Assembly: GCA_965219515.1 (NCBI GenBank)
Contig: OZ244776.1
Location: 3,162,001-3,226,000 of the forward strand
Origin: Ilyomonas sp965219515
GTDB taxonomy: Bacteria > Bacteroidota > Bacteroidia > Chitinophagales > Chitinophagaceae
Direction of reading: 5' to 3'
DNA: 64,000 nucleotides
The notes under the pieces are model-generated. The model saw only the letters and a program-made list of their open reading frames with translations, ran no database searches and was not told the origin of the DNA. The position numbers and the translations under genes were made by a program. Below are positions 35,051 to 44,774 of the stretch, in pieces (the stretch's first letter is position 1; the number at the start of each line of letters is the position of its first letter).

Positions 35051-37504
35051 TTAATAAAACAGATAATTCGCAAACTGTTTCGGATCAGATGTGGTGCGCA
35101 GCGCAAATACAAAACCGGCTTCCGCACCGGGCTTCGCTTTAAAGGTTACAATAACAGACTCTTTTCCTTTTACCAACGCTTCCGGCAGTTCGTATGTTTT
35201 GTCGTAATACGTTACCGGGTACGGATTGTCCAGTGTTTCTGTAGCAATAAGGCTATCATTTACCATCACATCAAAATTATGATTCCGGGATGTGCCGCCC
35301 CAATACGTAACCACCAGATAATGCTTCTCTTTGTTTTGATTCAGCTTCATGGTATAAGAAAACCAGCCGCCGTTTCTGGCAAAGCGGCCCGCCCGGTTGT
35401 TCTCCCAGAAATTACGATCGTCTTTCAGGGAAGAAGTATCTGTTTTTTCGCCCTGCAAATGGTGCGCTTTTTCATCTCCGGATGATGCCGTGGTAAGTTC
35501 ATCGCTTACAATTTTTTTGCGCAGCTTCCAGTCTTCGAGTGTGTATAATTTCCAATATACATTCATCCGCTGATGGCTGATTTGATAATACGGAATGAGG
35601 CTGATGTCTTTCTGCTTGTCATTCAGAAAACCAGCGTTCAGGGTCATGAAATGAAGCGGCTTATCACCTGCCGGTTTCAACCATTCATTTAACTTGGCTG
35701 TATCTGCCAGAAGTATCGGAATGTCATTCGTTGGCGGCGTCCAGTTGCGGTATTGCACATGCGCAAATTTTACCAGATCGCTGCCCGGCATTTCATCTGT
35801 TCCCAACTCGCCGGCAAGCAGTATCGGACCATGAAAAACGGCAACCATGTTTGGATCATCGTGCGCCGGTTCCAGATGAAAATCCTGCGGCATGTTTATA
35901 GTAATGACATCGCCTTTTTTCCATTGATGCGTTAAACGGATATACCCGTTACTGGCAACAACGGTTACAGGCTTATCGTTAATCTGTATTTTTATCAAAC
36001 CCTTTACCCATGAAGGTTTGCGAATGAAAATAGCGTGGCTGAATGAATCGTTTTTATCAATATGCAAAACAATATTGTTGTCCGCAGGAAACTTTGTTTG
36101 CATAGATAATTGCAGTCCTTTTTCTACCCAGCTTAGTTGCGAAGGAATGAAAAGATTTATCAATAAATCACTGTCATTATGCAGGTAAATGGCTTCGCCA
36201 TATTTTGCATGGTTTTCCATACCCGTGCCCACACAACACCACACGCCACCGAGATTATACACATCGCTAAACGATTTGAAAGAGCCGGGCATCAGTGATG
36301 TATAATACGTAACGCCGCCCGATTCTCTGTCCTGCGAAGCCAGAATGTGATTGTATAAAGCGCGTTCAAAATAATTCATGTGTTTCATATCGCCGGTTGA
36401 TTCAAACTCATTCAGCGCCACTTTCAGCATGTTGTAGGTAACGCAGGTTTCGTCGGATGTAAAACCCAGTTCTTTGGTGGTTTCGCCGGGTTTGCCATAC
36501 CGTTCATACCTGCCACTGCCGCCAATAACGCTGGTATGGTCTTTATACACAATATCCAGAAAATGTTCGGTGGCTCTGCGGCTTACGTCATCGCCGGTAA
36601 GCTGGTATTGCCGAGCCGTTCCCACAAAGGTTGGCACCTGCATGTTGGCATGACGGCCATACAAAATATCGTTGCCGTTAGCAATGTTCAGTATCACTTT
36701 CTGATGATTGAATTTTTTTGAAACATCCATGTATTTTGTATTGCCGGTAAGGGCGTACAAATCGGCAAACACTTCGTTCATGCCACCATGCTCAATGTCA
36801 AGCATATCATCAAATAAATCGGGGTTTACTTTTAATACAAAGGCGGCAATGGTGTCCGATTCCTGTTTCCATAACCCCAGTGCCGTTTCATTGTCGCAAT
36901 ACAGATACGCATCGCGCAAAGAAGCCAGCCGTTTATGAATGCCATACCAGTCATTGCCCGTTGTGCCGCCCCAGGGATTGCCGGTTTCGTCAGGCGCATC
37001 TAAGGTGATATGACCGTTTAAAATTTTTTGCCAGCTTTCTTTAAAGTGATTGTGAATGGTAGTATCGCCTGCATTGATACGGGTGTTTATATGATCGGCA
37101 CATTCTTTTTCGGCAGCCACAATATAATCCGCTCTGTCAAGAAATCGTTTGTCGCCGGTTTGTGCATACATCAGAGAGATGGCGGATAAATAATGATTGA
37201 GGTCGCCGGGGCGGGTGCTGTCGGGTTGATGCGAGCCGGGATAATTGTCTGTAATCTGCGGCAGACCAGCTCTTTTGCGAAGACCATTCAACATGCGGTT
37301 TACATCCATGCCCAGCATGTACTTCTGGTCTGTTATCATGGCATTGTAAAACGGGCTGCCGGGCGATAAGCGCACATCAGACAAGCGGAAGGTGTACCAT
37401 ATTTTATGCTCTTTGCCGGTGATGGTTTTATCGTCAATATCGCCGGCGAAAAGATGATGAGTCATCAGAAGAAGAAGAAGCAAAAAAAGCAAGCGTTGTT
37501 TCAT
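35051..37504 (-). CDS. Glycoside hydrolase family 127, beta-L-arabinofuranosidase type
   Basis: An 817-aa exported enzyme (signal peptide MKQRLLFLLLLLLMTHHLFA). The N-terminal (alpha/alpha)6 barrel has the family metal and nucleophile residues: the Glu and Cys of SDETCVTYNMLK near residue 350, and the double Cys of WCCVGTGMENHAKYGE near 424. In characterised GH127 enzymes one of these Cys is the nucleophile, held by zinc. Two C-terminal beta domains follow (PDNNIVLHIDK region, then the DUF6805-like part ending AGFVFALRTTSDP). It would release L-arabinofuranose from plant glycans or hydroxyproline-linked arabinans. It is a single gene on this strand, with GH43-like remnants and GH76 nearby. 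Confidence 0.88.
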   Translation of the reverse strand: MKQRLLFLLLLLLMTHHLFAGDIDDKTITGKEHKIWYTFRLSDVRLSPGSPFYNAMITDQKYMLGMDVNRMLNGLRKRAGLPQITDNYPGSHQPDSTRPGDLNHYLSAISLMYAQTGDKRFLDRADYIVAAEKECADHINTRINAGDTTIHNHFKESWQKILNGHITLDAPDETGNPWGGTTGNDWYGIHKRLASLRDAYLYCDNETALGLWKQESDTIAAFVLKVNPDLFDDMLDIEHGGMNEVFADLYALTGNTKYMDVSKKFNHQKVILNIANGNDILYGRHANMQVPTFVGTARQYQLTGDDVSRRATEHFLDIVYKDHTSVIGGSGRYERYGKPGETTKELGFTSDETCVTYNMLKVALNEFESTGDMKHMNYFERALYNHILASQDRESGGVTYYTSLMPGSFKSFSDVYNLGGVWCCVGTGMENHAKYGEAIYLHNDSDLLINLFIPSQLSWVEKGLQLSMQTKFPADNNIVLHIDKNDSFSHAIFIRKPSWVKGLIKIQINDKPVTVVASNGYIRLTHQWKKGDVITINMPQDFHLEPAHDDPNMVAVFHGPILLAGELGTDEMPGSDLVKFAHVQYRNWTPPTNDIPILLADTAKLNEWLKPAGDKPLHFMTLNAGFLNDKQKDISLIPYYQISHQRMNVYWKLYTLEDWKLRKKIVSDELTTASSGDEKAHHLQGEKTDTSSLKDDRNFWENNRAGRFARNGGWFSYTMKLNQNKEKHYLVVTYWGGTSRNHNFDVMVNDSLIATETLDNPYPVTYYDKTYELPEALVKGKESVIVTFKAKPGAEAGFVFALRTTSDPKQFANYLFY

Positions 37505-37652
37505 GGAAAATATATAATGCAGTTACAATGAAAATTAAATTGTAACCTAACTATTTACCATCAAAAATAACAATGTTTATGCTACCCGCTCACAAGCCAA
37601 AACGAAAATAAAAGAGGAACCTCTATCTTTACTTTTTACTAAGGATTACCGA

Positions 37653-37859
37653 ATGAACCGCAGGCAGAGTGTTTTCCTTTTATCTTCTCTGGTTTTATCT
37701 TGCTTACCGTAAAATTCATTGAGAGAAAATAAAAAAAATCAACCAAACACATCAAAAGATACCGCTTACCTGATGGCGCATTTTAAGGAGAACGATCAGA
37801 AATTATATTCTGCTTACAATCGCAATGCGCAAGACAGAACGGCCTTGCGCATAGGATAG
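37653..37859 (+). pseudogene. Decayed N-terminal fragment of a GH43-like lipoprotein
   Basis: From ATG 37653 the frame reads MNRRQSVFLLSSLVLSCLP, a lipoprotein signal, then hits TAA at codon 20. It continues in the same frame with DTAYLMAHFKENDQKLYSAY and stops after GRIG-like residues at 37859. The pattern YLMAxFKxxxxxLYxAYxR is the usual first blade of GH43-type arabinan or xylan hydrolases. The in-frame stop and the short length show that it is dead. Confidence 0.5.
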
Positions 37860-37903
37860 TTGTTCCGTAGCAGGAACGAATAAAAAGTTATTTCTGGTAA
37901 TAT

Positions 37904-39106
37904 TTAGTAGGACACTAATCCAACTGCATATTGAGGTAATGAAGTAATGGCGCCTATTAGCTTAAGCGTGCCACCCGGAAATCTTTTATACTCACTTAGC
38001 GTATGAGATCCTGAATTGATGTTGTAAATATACTTGTCATCATAGCTTACTACTATATCAATGGGCTTGCTTCCATCTTGTGCCGCTACCGGTTTCAGCA
38101 GCGTTAAAGCGCCATCTGTATCTATATAGTATGACGAGATATTGTTTGAGCTTGTATTGCTTACAAATGCGAAGGAGCCATACTTCGTGGCAGAGAGCCA
38201 GCAGGAAGACGTTTCAAAATTACCGACCGCGCCGTTCACGGCTTTTAAACCGCCGGTGCCGTTAAGCTGATAAGAAGTGCTGGAGCCAGCGCCGGTTGCG
38301 CCATTGGCAGCATTGCTAACCACCATGGCTTTTGCGCGCAGGCTAAAATCAAATCCAAACGGTGTTATGCCTGTGGATGGAATATACATTGCGGAAGTGA
38401 TCGCACCATTATCGTCCAGATCGAATTTATCAATCAGGTTGGTTGCTTTTTCGGTTACATACACAGCTTTACCATCAGGCTCAAAACCGATCTGCGGCGC
38501 ATCTACACCCGTTAAGCTGCTTAGGTTGTGCACAGAACCGGCAATTTTTGAAAAGAAACCATTGGCATCAACGGTAAAGCCGCAAATGTTGGCGCTTTGC
38601 TCGTTCAGCACATACAGGATGTTGCCATGTATAGCAAGGCTTCGGGGTAAATTGCCGTTTGAGTTTAAGGTAAACAAAAGCCGCAGTGCTCCGTTGGGCT
38701 GAATGCGGAATGAAGAAATTGTATTCGAGCCGGCATTCACAGCAAACAGCAGATTCATATCCCGGCTTACGCAAAGCGCACCCTGCGAATTTAAGGCTTC
38801 GCCGGTGCCCCTGCCGCCCGAAGCAAACTCGTTGCGGTTAATAAGCAATCCATTGCCTGTTTGGGTAAATTCGATAATGATGTTTCCGCCTTTTGCATTG
38901 CTTTCTGTATAGAGATAGCTGCTGGTAAGCGAAGCTGCAGTTTGCAGGGCAAGTTCATCAGGGTTGTTTCCATTTTCTGAAGTTAATTTATCTGTTGCCG
39001 TGTTTGCAGCAGAAGTTTGCGGTAATAAATTCGTATCAGATTTGTTACAGGAAGCCAATAGTAAAAATGCAATAGAGAGAACGAAGAGGTAATGAAGAGT
39101 TTTCAT
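37904..39106 (-). CDS. Lactonase-like beta-propeller lipoprotein
   Basis: A 400-aa exported lipoprotein (lipobox LLASC, Cys20) with a seven-bladed propeller resembling the 6-phosphogluconolactonase (YbhE/Pgl) family. The blades repeat patterns such as LFAVNAGSNTISSFRIQPNGAL, LYVLNEQSANICGFTVDANG and AFVSNTSSNNISSYYIDTDG. True lactonases of this family are cytoplasmic, so an exported member may act on other lactones or bind ligands. It is transcribed opposite to its neighbours and separates the two halves of a decayed GH43-like gene. Substrate unknown. Confidence 0.75.
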   Translation of the reverse strand: MKTLHYLFVLSIAFLLLASCNKSDTNLLPQTSAANTATDKLTSENGNNPDELALQTAASLTSSYLYTESNAKGGNIIIEFTQTGNGLLINRNEFASGGRGTGEALNSQGALCVSRDMNLLFAVNAGSNTISSFRIQPNGALRLLFTLNSNGNLPRSLAIHGNILYVLNEQSANICGFTVDANGFFSKIAGSVHNLSSLTGVDAPQIGFEPDGKAVYVTEKATNLIDKFDLDDNGAITSAMYIPSTGITPFGFDFSLRAKAMVVSNAANGATGAGSSTSYQLNGTGGLKAVNGAVGNFETSSCWLSATKYGSFAFVSNTSSNNISSYYIDTDGALTLLKPVAAQDGSKPIDIVVSYDDKYIYNINSGSHTLSEYKRFPGGTLKLIGAITSLPQYAVGLVSY

Positions 39107-39510
39107 ACAGTAGCGATTTATTTGTTATTCGCAAAAATAACTGCACTTCAATTATCTAATTATCACAGAAAGATGTCGTTAGTATGCCCGTTCAATCAAA
39201 GGCTGTTTTTCTCTGCTCTGCGTTGTCTCCAAAAAACGTTACCGCGTAAGCAAATCTCTGATTTTGCAAATAACCTGACAACTGCAAAAATCAATTTCAA
39301 TAACACTTTTCAAACCAGCATAATTTCTTGCACTGCTATAATGATTTTTTTAAAATATAGTTTTATAATTTCTGCATGTGCCAACAAAGTTTGCCTTGAT
39401 TGTATAAGTCAGCTATACTTTGCTTATAAAATCGTATGCTGGTATTTTAGTAAGCTCTTATTGAAATTGTTGGTGAATTGAGAATTGTATGATGTTCATT
39501 AAAATTATAG
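39107..39510. other. Non-coding AT-rich region between lactonase and GH43-like fragment
   Basis: About 400 bases, where I see no convincing gene and no strong hairpin. A plus-strand frame at 39092-39481 has no family features. It should contain the promoter of the minus-strand propeller gene. Confidence 0.4.
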
Positions 39511-39732
39511 TCAGCAAGCGTAGATTTGTGCTGGTCGCAAAATCTGATTGACGAAGACAAATGGATTGTGTATGCCGATCCGTTCTTCCATAATTTTATG
39601 GCATGGGAGACTACCGGTTTCATCCGTTTTACAAAGATTGCGGTGAGCGCAACGCGCGGCGCCAGACATTGCAGCCTGCTGGCAATCACCGAAAAAGAAT
39701 TGAATCTGTTATTGCAACAATATCCTGTTTAA
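39511..39732 (+). pseudogene. Decayed C-terminal fragment of a GH43-like enzyme
   Basis: The open frame reads DEDKWIVYADPFFHNFMAWE, then TGFIRFTKIAVSATRGARHC and ITEKELNLLLQQYPV. The order (K-W-I-V-Y-x-D, a D/G-xx-F/W-T strand, P/T-RG-x-RH, then IT-x-x-E-L) is how GH43/GH117-type propellers end. It has no start codon of its own and begins right after a stop. With the 37653 fragment, both ends of such a gene exist on the same strand with the propeller gene between them. Confidence 0.5.
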
Positions 39733-39757
39733 TATTATTTTTTTACAACCATTTTTT

Positions 39758-40819
39758 ATGAAAAAAATCATCGTATCTGTATTATTTTTTTTCGCCGCGA
39801 ATTGCCTTTTTTCACAGTCATCAAATACCGGTTACCAGCAGCGTATCAGCCTGATTGAAAAAAACATCAACAGCCATTTTTACGACCCGAAAACAGGCTT
39901 ATATATTGAAACGACAGATACGGCTAAGAACGAGCATCCGCATTCGTTTTTATGGCCGTTGTGCGCACTGATACAAGCCGCTAATGAAGTAGATGCTTTG
40001 GATAAAACAAATACCATGCAGCCGGTGGTAAAAGCGATTGATCAATATTATTCTCCGCGACCACCCGCGCCGGGCTATCAGGCTTATGTAGCAAGTGAGC
40101 AGCGCGATACGCGTTTTTACGACGATAACCAATGGGTTGCCATCGCCGACCTGGATGCATATAACCGCACGCACAACAACAAATATCTGGAAGACGGCAA
40201 ACTGATTTACCGGTTTATGATGACGGGTTTTGACACGCTGTCGGGCGGCGGTTTGTATTGGGAAGAAGACCATAAAACCAGCAAAAATACGTGCAGCAAC
40301 GGACCGGGTATTTTAATAGCCTTGCAGTTGTATAACATCACAAAGCAAAAGCCGTATTTAGATACCGCTTTGCTTCTCTACAACTGGGTAAACAAACACC
40401 TGCAATCGCCGGATGGATTGTACTACGATAATATAAAAATACCATCACTTAAAATTAGCCCGGCGCTTTATACATACAACACCGGAACAATGCTGCAATC
40501 GAATGTTTTGCTGTATAACATTACCAAAAACAAACAATATCTTACCGAAGCGGAACGCATTGCAAAGGCTGCGAAAGTTCAGTTTTTCAAGAACAATAAA
40601 TTGCCCGGCAATTACTGGTTTAATGCAGTTTTATTAAGAGGTTATGTTGAGTTGTATAAAGCAGATAAAAACAAAGAACAGTTGCAGTTTTTTATTGATG
40701 ATGCCAACCGGATATGGAACGAAGAACGGGATGAGAATAACGTATTGGGAAAGAAAAAAGCGTTGATAGACCAGGCGGCGATGATGGAAATATACGCACG
40801 GCTGGCGGCGATGGAATAA
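39758..40819 (+). CDS. Glycoside hydrolase family 76 (alpha-1,6-mannanase type)
   Basis: A 353-aa exported enzyme (signal peptide MKKIIVSVLFFFAANCLFSQ) with an (alpha/alpha)6 barrel. The catalytic pair of adjacent Asp is in FYDDNQWVAIA (Asp122-Asp123). GGGLYWEE near 165, CSNGPGILIAL and YTYNTGTMLQSN near 240 are family landmarks. GH76 enzymes cut alpha-1,6-mannan backbones such as those of fungal cell walls. It lies 25 bases after a GH43-like remnant and has no SusCD pair of its own nearby, so its partners are elsewhere or lost. Confidence 0.85.
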   Translation: MKKIIVSVLFFFAANCLFSQSSNTGYQQRISLIEKNINSHFYDPKTGLYIETTDTAKNEHPHSFLWPLCALIQAANEVDALDKTNTMQPVVKAIDQYYSPRPPAPGYQAYVASEQRDTRFYDDNQWVAIADLDAYNRTHNNKYLEDGKLIYRFMMTGFDTLSGGGLYWEEDHKTSKNTCSNGPGILIALQLYNITKQKPYLDTALLLYNWVNKHLQSPDGLYYDNIKIPSLKISPALYTYNTGTMLQSNVLLYNITKNKQYLTEAERIAKAAKVQFFKNNKLPGNYWFNAVLLRGYVELYKADKNKEQLQFFIDDANRIWNEERDENNVLGKKKALIDQAAMMEIYARLAAME

Positions 40820-40903
40820 AGTTGTTAACCGTTAAAAAATAACGGGCTCCGCTGCGCTACCGGGTAAGGATGGGAAAGCAAATACGTTTCACACAACCGC
40901 ATC

Positions 40904-41437
40904 TTACCAGCCCACATAGTCGGGCGGTTTAATGCCCTGCAATCGCAGATAGACAATCAACTGACCGATGTGATGACTTTGATGGTCGTGCAGCAGAATA
41001 ACAATCTGCCTCCGCGTTTTAGGGCCGGCAAAAAACGGAACGGTGTCATCGAGTTGTTTTATCGGCAATCGTTGCTGTGCGGCATAACCCGAATCGTACG
41101 CATCGCTTACGATTTGCATGATCTCTTTTTTTGAAAACGGTTTTGCATTGCTAACATCGGGCATTTTTGTGCCGAATAAATAGTCGCAACGAAGCCAGTT
41201 GATGTTGGCAGCGATGTGCAGCAACTGCCCGCCAAAGCTCATTTCTTCGGGCACGGGTTTAAAGTTGTAGGCGCTGTCCGGCATTAGCGAAGCAATGCTC
41301 AACGCATACGTTTTGGCATGGCTCCATTTGATAGACAAATCGGTTAGCAGGCTGTCGGTGGTTTGCGCGCTGCTTTTGTTTGTAAGAAAAATGAGAAAGA
41401 TCAGCAGAGCAGGAAAGTATTTTTTGTTGATTCGCAT
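40904..41437 (-). CDS. Exported DinB-like four-helix protein
   Basis: A 177-aa protein with a signal peptide (MRINKKYFPALLIFLIFLTN). It is followed by a DinB/DUF664 four-helix bundle with the metal-binding His pattern: one His in GGQLLHIAANINW near 72 and the pair in LLHDHQSHHIGQLIVYLR near 150. The C-terminal LQGIKPPDYVGW is usual for the family. The biochemical role of exported DinB-like proteins is unknown. Thiol-linked transferase activity is seen in some relatives. Confidence 0.8.
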   Translation of the reverse strand: MRINKKYFPALLIFLIFLTNKSSAQTTDSLLTDLSIKWSHAKTYALSIASLMPDSAYNFKPVPEEMSFGGQLLHIAANINWLRCDYLFGTKMPDVSNAKPFSKKEIMQIVSDAYDSGYAAQQRLPIKQLDDTVPFFAGPKTRRQIVILLHDHQSHHIGQLIVYLRLQGIKPPDYVGW

Positions 41438-41552
41438 GGTTGTTTTTTATCGAAACAAAAATAAGCGCGTTTGGGTGACTGGGTAATATGAAATCATATT
41501 CTGGCATATGAAATTTATGAGTAGTAATTTTTTGAACATGGTCTTCGGCAGG

Positions 41553-41855
41553 CTCATTGAACCTTCTAAATATCTTTTTCGTCAGCCACTCCTTTACATC
41601 AATTTTAAAATCATTATCACCCATAATTTTATCAAAGATTTCCTGGTTCGCATCCATCCTGTCTATGAGTGTTTGCGTAAACACATCTTCAAAAGCATAT
41701 TTAAAATTTTCAATCGGATTGTTTTGCGCGCGCAGTTTCAAATCGTCATTCTCATACAATGCCTGCTCCAACTGTTCAAAATACAGCCGGTCGGCATCAG
41801 TAAAATCCGTATCGTATTTGGTGTTTAAGGTATTGATGATATTCGACAGCTTATC
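41553..41855 (-). pseudogene. hsdR: Type I restriction subunit HsdR, C-terminal fragment
   Basis: The open frame begins without a start codon 5 bases after the GIY-YIG stop. It reads DKLSNIINTLNTKYDTDFTD, then QNNPIENFKYAFEDVFTQTL and IDRMDANQEIFDKIMG, ending in WLTKKIFRRFNE. This is the helical C-terminal end of HsdR. The nuclease and both helicase domains are missing. The frame then runs on into the upstream region of the DinB-like gene without the natural end. Confidence 0.8.
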
Positions 41856-41860
41856 TTAGA

Positions 41861-43060
41861 TTACTTCAAAACGATCTCCTGCCTTTCCCTATCATACCTA
41901 TATTCAACAATCGTTTTCTTCATCAATAAATGAATAGCTTCATCAATAATAGTTACAGGCACCATAAACCATTCACGCGGTGTATTTCTGAATTTCTCTT
42001 TATTGTACAAATCAATACTCAAACAACTTTCGCCAAAAAACCGATGAATTAAATTTTCGAAAAGCTGCATATTCAGATTATAGCACAGATAGGTAGCAAC
42101 AATATCTACATCTGCAAATAAATAAGTTGCTTCATGCGCTGCATTTTTAATTCTATCTTCTACTTTGTTTGACGAGAAGCCGATTTTATACAAATCCTTA
42201 ATGGCTGAAATGTTAGGATTTGCAGATTTTGATTTTAAAACATAAATCCATCCGCTTTGCAAGTCTTCTTCTGAAATATTGCTGGTGTTTTCCGGTGAAA
42301 TGTATTGTACTAAATCTTCCGGTTGCGTAATTAATCGTCCACTTTTTTGAATAGCTTTGCCTAAGGAGCGGTAAGTCATGTTGCTTTTAGTAGCATTTTC
42401 AAATATGGTTACTGTTCTACCGTCTTTTCTTATCCTTCCGCCTGAACTTAAATTTTTAAGTTCTGTTTCTAATTCCGCTGATTCTAAATATAACATCACA
42501 CCATCAACAATATAATAATTGTGTATCTGAAGATTTTTCTCAATGTTATAGAATTCCAACAGCTTCCGTTTTCCTTCTTTTAATTCTTTATGAACTTGTT
42601 GAAACATGAATTCATACTTACTAAATTCCTTTTCCGGCATAGCCTGTCTCTGTGCAACAAAATCAGCTTGCTGCCGGTTTTCCTTCTTTGGCGTGTGTTT
42701 GAATGTAAATATCGATGTGTCATTATCCGTATCTAACAATCCCGTTTTATCATCAAACAATACTTCATCTAAGGTTACTTTTTCCATCTCAACATGACCT
42801 AATAAATTGAAACGGTCAAAAGGTTTCAAAACTTTTTTCTTTTTATCATCCGTTCTGAAACTTTTCAGTCTGGCCAAGAGATTATACTCAAACATGCTTT
42901 TTGAAGATGGCTCACGCTGGTTCTTTTTAAAAAAAGTATTTATTTCTTCAAAAGAATCAATAAGGCGGTCTTCATCAGTCTTGCTGTGTGAGGTTTTTTC
43001 TTTTGAATTCAACAAGCCAAACTCATCATCATCGAATATATCATCTAATGTTTTAGCCAT
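41861..43060 (-). CDS. GIY-YIG nuclease-like protein next to a helicase
   Basis: A 399-aa protein. Residues 1-230 are charged and contain no known domain (MAKTLDDIFDDDEFGLLN at the start, then SSGGRIRKDGRTVTIF). The C-terminal 130 residues look like a GIY-YIG nuclease of the T5orf172/MUG113 type: WIYVLKSKS, DLYKIGFSSN, VEDRIKNAA, then a late Glu in QLFENLIHRFF. The start overlaps the end of the helicase gene by 8 bases, so the two are coupled. The pair lies between type I restriction remnants and is likely to have been part of a DNA-defence unit. It appears intact although its helicase is truncated. Confidence 0.75.
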   Translation of the reverse strand: MAKTLDDIFDDDEFGLLNSKEKTSHSKTDEDRLIDSFEEINTFFKKNQREPSSKSMFEYNLLARLKSFRTDDKKKKVLKPFDRFNLLGHVEMEKVTLDEVLFDDKTGLLDTDNDTSIFTFKHTPKKENRQQADFVAQRQAMPEKEFSKYEFMFQQVHKELKEGKRKLLEFYNIEKNLQIHNYYIVDGVMLYLESAELETELKNLSSGGRIRKDGRTVTIFENATKSNMTYRSLGKAIQKSGRLITQPEDLVQYISPENTSNISEEDLQSGWIYVLKSKSANPNISAIKDLYKIGFSSNKVEDRIKNAAHEATYLFADVDIVATYLCYNLNMQLFENLIHRFFGESCLSIDLYNKEKFRNTPREWFMVPVTIIDEAIHLLMKKTIVEYRYDRERQEIVLK

Positions 43061-44711
43061 TTTGCATTCGTTTTCTCTTTGCTTCTCTTAAAAATACAAG
43101 CGCCTGTGCCATACGTTGTTCCTTTGGGTCAAAGGACTGAATATTGGGTTGTTCTCCGGTCTTTTCTTTCCAGTCTTTTATCTTTGGCCATAATAAGACG
43201 GCTTCTTCTTCCGTCATATCAATCCTGGTAAACGTTATTGTATCCTGTATAGCTTTCAATACAGAAGTGGTTACCGATTTGGAAAGAATTTCAAAAGCCT
43301 TCTGAAACGGGTTGATGGTATCAATCAAATCAATTTCAATATCATCAATATTTACAAAGCTTCCTGCCATACGAATAAACTTCTTATTTCCCTGTTCTTC
43401 TATCGTGCTGTTTTTTATAACAGAATCAACAACCACGTATTGCCGTACCGCTTCTACATCTTCTTCACTCAGGTCAGGATAAATTTCCCTGATAATTTTT
43501 GGAATCAATACCGTGTTTATTACTTCCGGCTCAATGTTGCCCGGCATAGCTTTTAACATCTTATCATTTTGTAGTATTCTTGCCTTCAGGTCGTTCAAAT
43601 CACTCTCTATGATATTCTTTGCCCTTTGCGAAGTGGCTTTTTTAAAGCCTCTGATATGGATTGTTTTCCCTTCATCCTTTTCATTATCTTCTTCATCTTC
43701 GTCGCCTCCATCCTTCGGTTTAAACTTAAAATTTGGAGCCAGCACCTGTTCCATCAGCAGTGAAGCAGTAATAGCTTTCAGCATATTATTTACAGCCAGC
43801 TTCACATCATCATCCACAGCCTCCGGCTGTACAATAAAGTTTGTAAATTGTGCATGCGTTTTATTCTCGCTGTCCCGCGTAGCACGTCCAATGATTTGTA
43901 TGATTTCTGTAAGTGAACCGCGATAACCAATCGTAAGCGCATGTTCACAAAAAGGCCAGTCAAAACCTTCTTTCGCCATACCCAATGCAATGATGATATC
44001 AATATCATCAGGCTTGCTTACACCCCGCAAGTAAGAAACAATCTTATCTCTTTCGCGCGGGTTGTCATTAACAAGATCAGCAATCTTTAATATTCTGTCT
44101 GTTCGCTTGCTTTTTACATACAAAACACCGGTTTCATTATCCTGATATTCCATTTCGCCAATGCAATCAATAACATGGCTCACTTCCTCGTGTTTCTGTT
44201 TGGAAGATTCGGCAGCGTTTACACTCGGAATATGAATGATTGTCTTCAGATTTTCGTCCAGTATTTCTTCTAAAGCAGACATATCACGGTCTTCCCCTTT
44301 TTTATAGTAACGACCTCTGTAAAAATGATAGCCGATGCCCAACGACTTCAAATACTCATAGCCATTCAATTGATCGTAATAGTTGTAGGTAACTTTCGTA
44401 AATTTCTCTTCATCTTCCGGAACCAATACCGGCACACTATCTCCGCGAAAATAAGAGCCTGTCATGGCAACAATGTGCGCATCTGATTTCTGCATAATAT
44501 TCCTGATCACTTCACCCAAACGGTTATCGCCGTCAGCCGATACGTGGTGAAATTCATCAATGGCAAGCAGGCAATCATTCAGGTCTTTTTCGCTTAGTCC
44601 TTCAAACGCAAACCGAAGCGTAGCATGTGTGCATATTAAGATGCGTTCCCCGCTTTGCTGTAGTAAAAAAGGGGGAAATGTATGTGGATAACTATAAAAA
44701 TGCAGCCTGAT
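43053..44711 (-). pseudogene. SF2 DNA helicase, 5'-truncated
   Basis: Recognisable from about 44660 as GERILICTHATLRFAFEGL and the DEAD-like box LLAIDEFHHVSADGDNRLG. Motif III (VAMTGSYFRGD) follows, then the second RecA domain with GMAKEGFDWP and motif VI (QIIGRATRDSENK), and a long C-terminal part. The Walker A domain is missing: upstream of about 44660 the frame reads into unrelated sequence and stops at 44714 without a start. A Met at 44519 could restart a fragment lacking the DEFHH box. It resembles restriction-type SF2 ATPases and is translationally coupled to the GIY-YIG gene. Confidence 0.75.
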
Positions 44712-44774
44712 TTATTAAACAAATTTGGTAGTTTAAGCATCCTGGAATACAACAATACTTTTGTTGGCGGTTCG

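Noticed and set aside
34924..35142. Plus-strand small frame between the broken lipoprotein gene and GH127
   Set aside because: It overlaps the end of GH127 on the other strand and has no protein-like features.
39092..39481. Plus-strand 129-codon frame after the propeller gene
   Set aside because: AT-rich, no domain, and it covers the expected promoter of the minus-strand propeller gene.
41259..41771. Single 170-codon minus-strand gene
   Set aside because: Only its first 73 codons are HsdR-like. The rest is an out-of-frame overlap with the DinB-like gene, so it is treated as an HsdR fragment.
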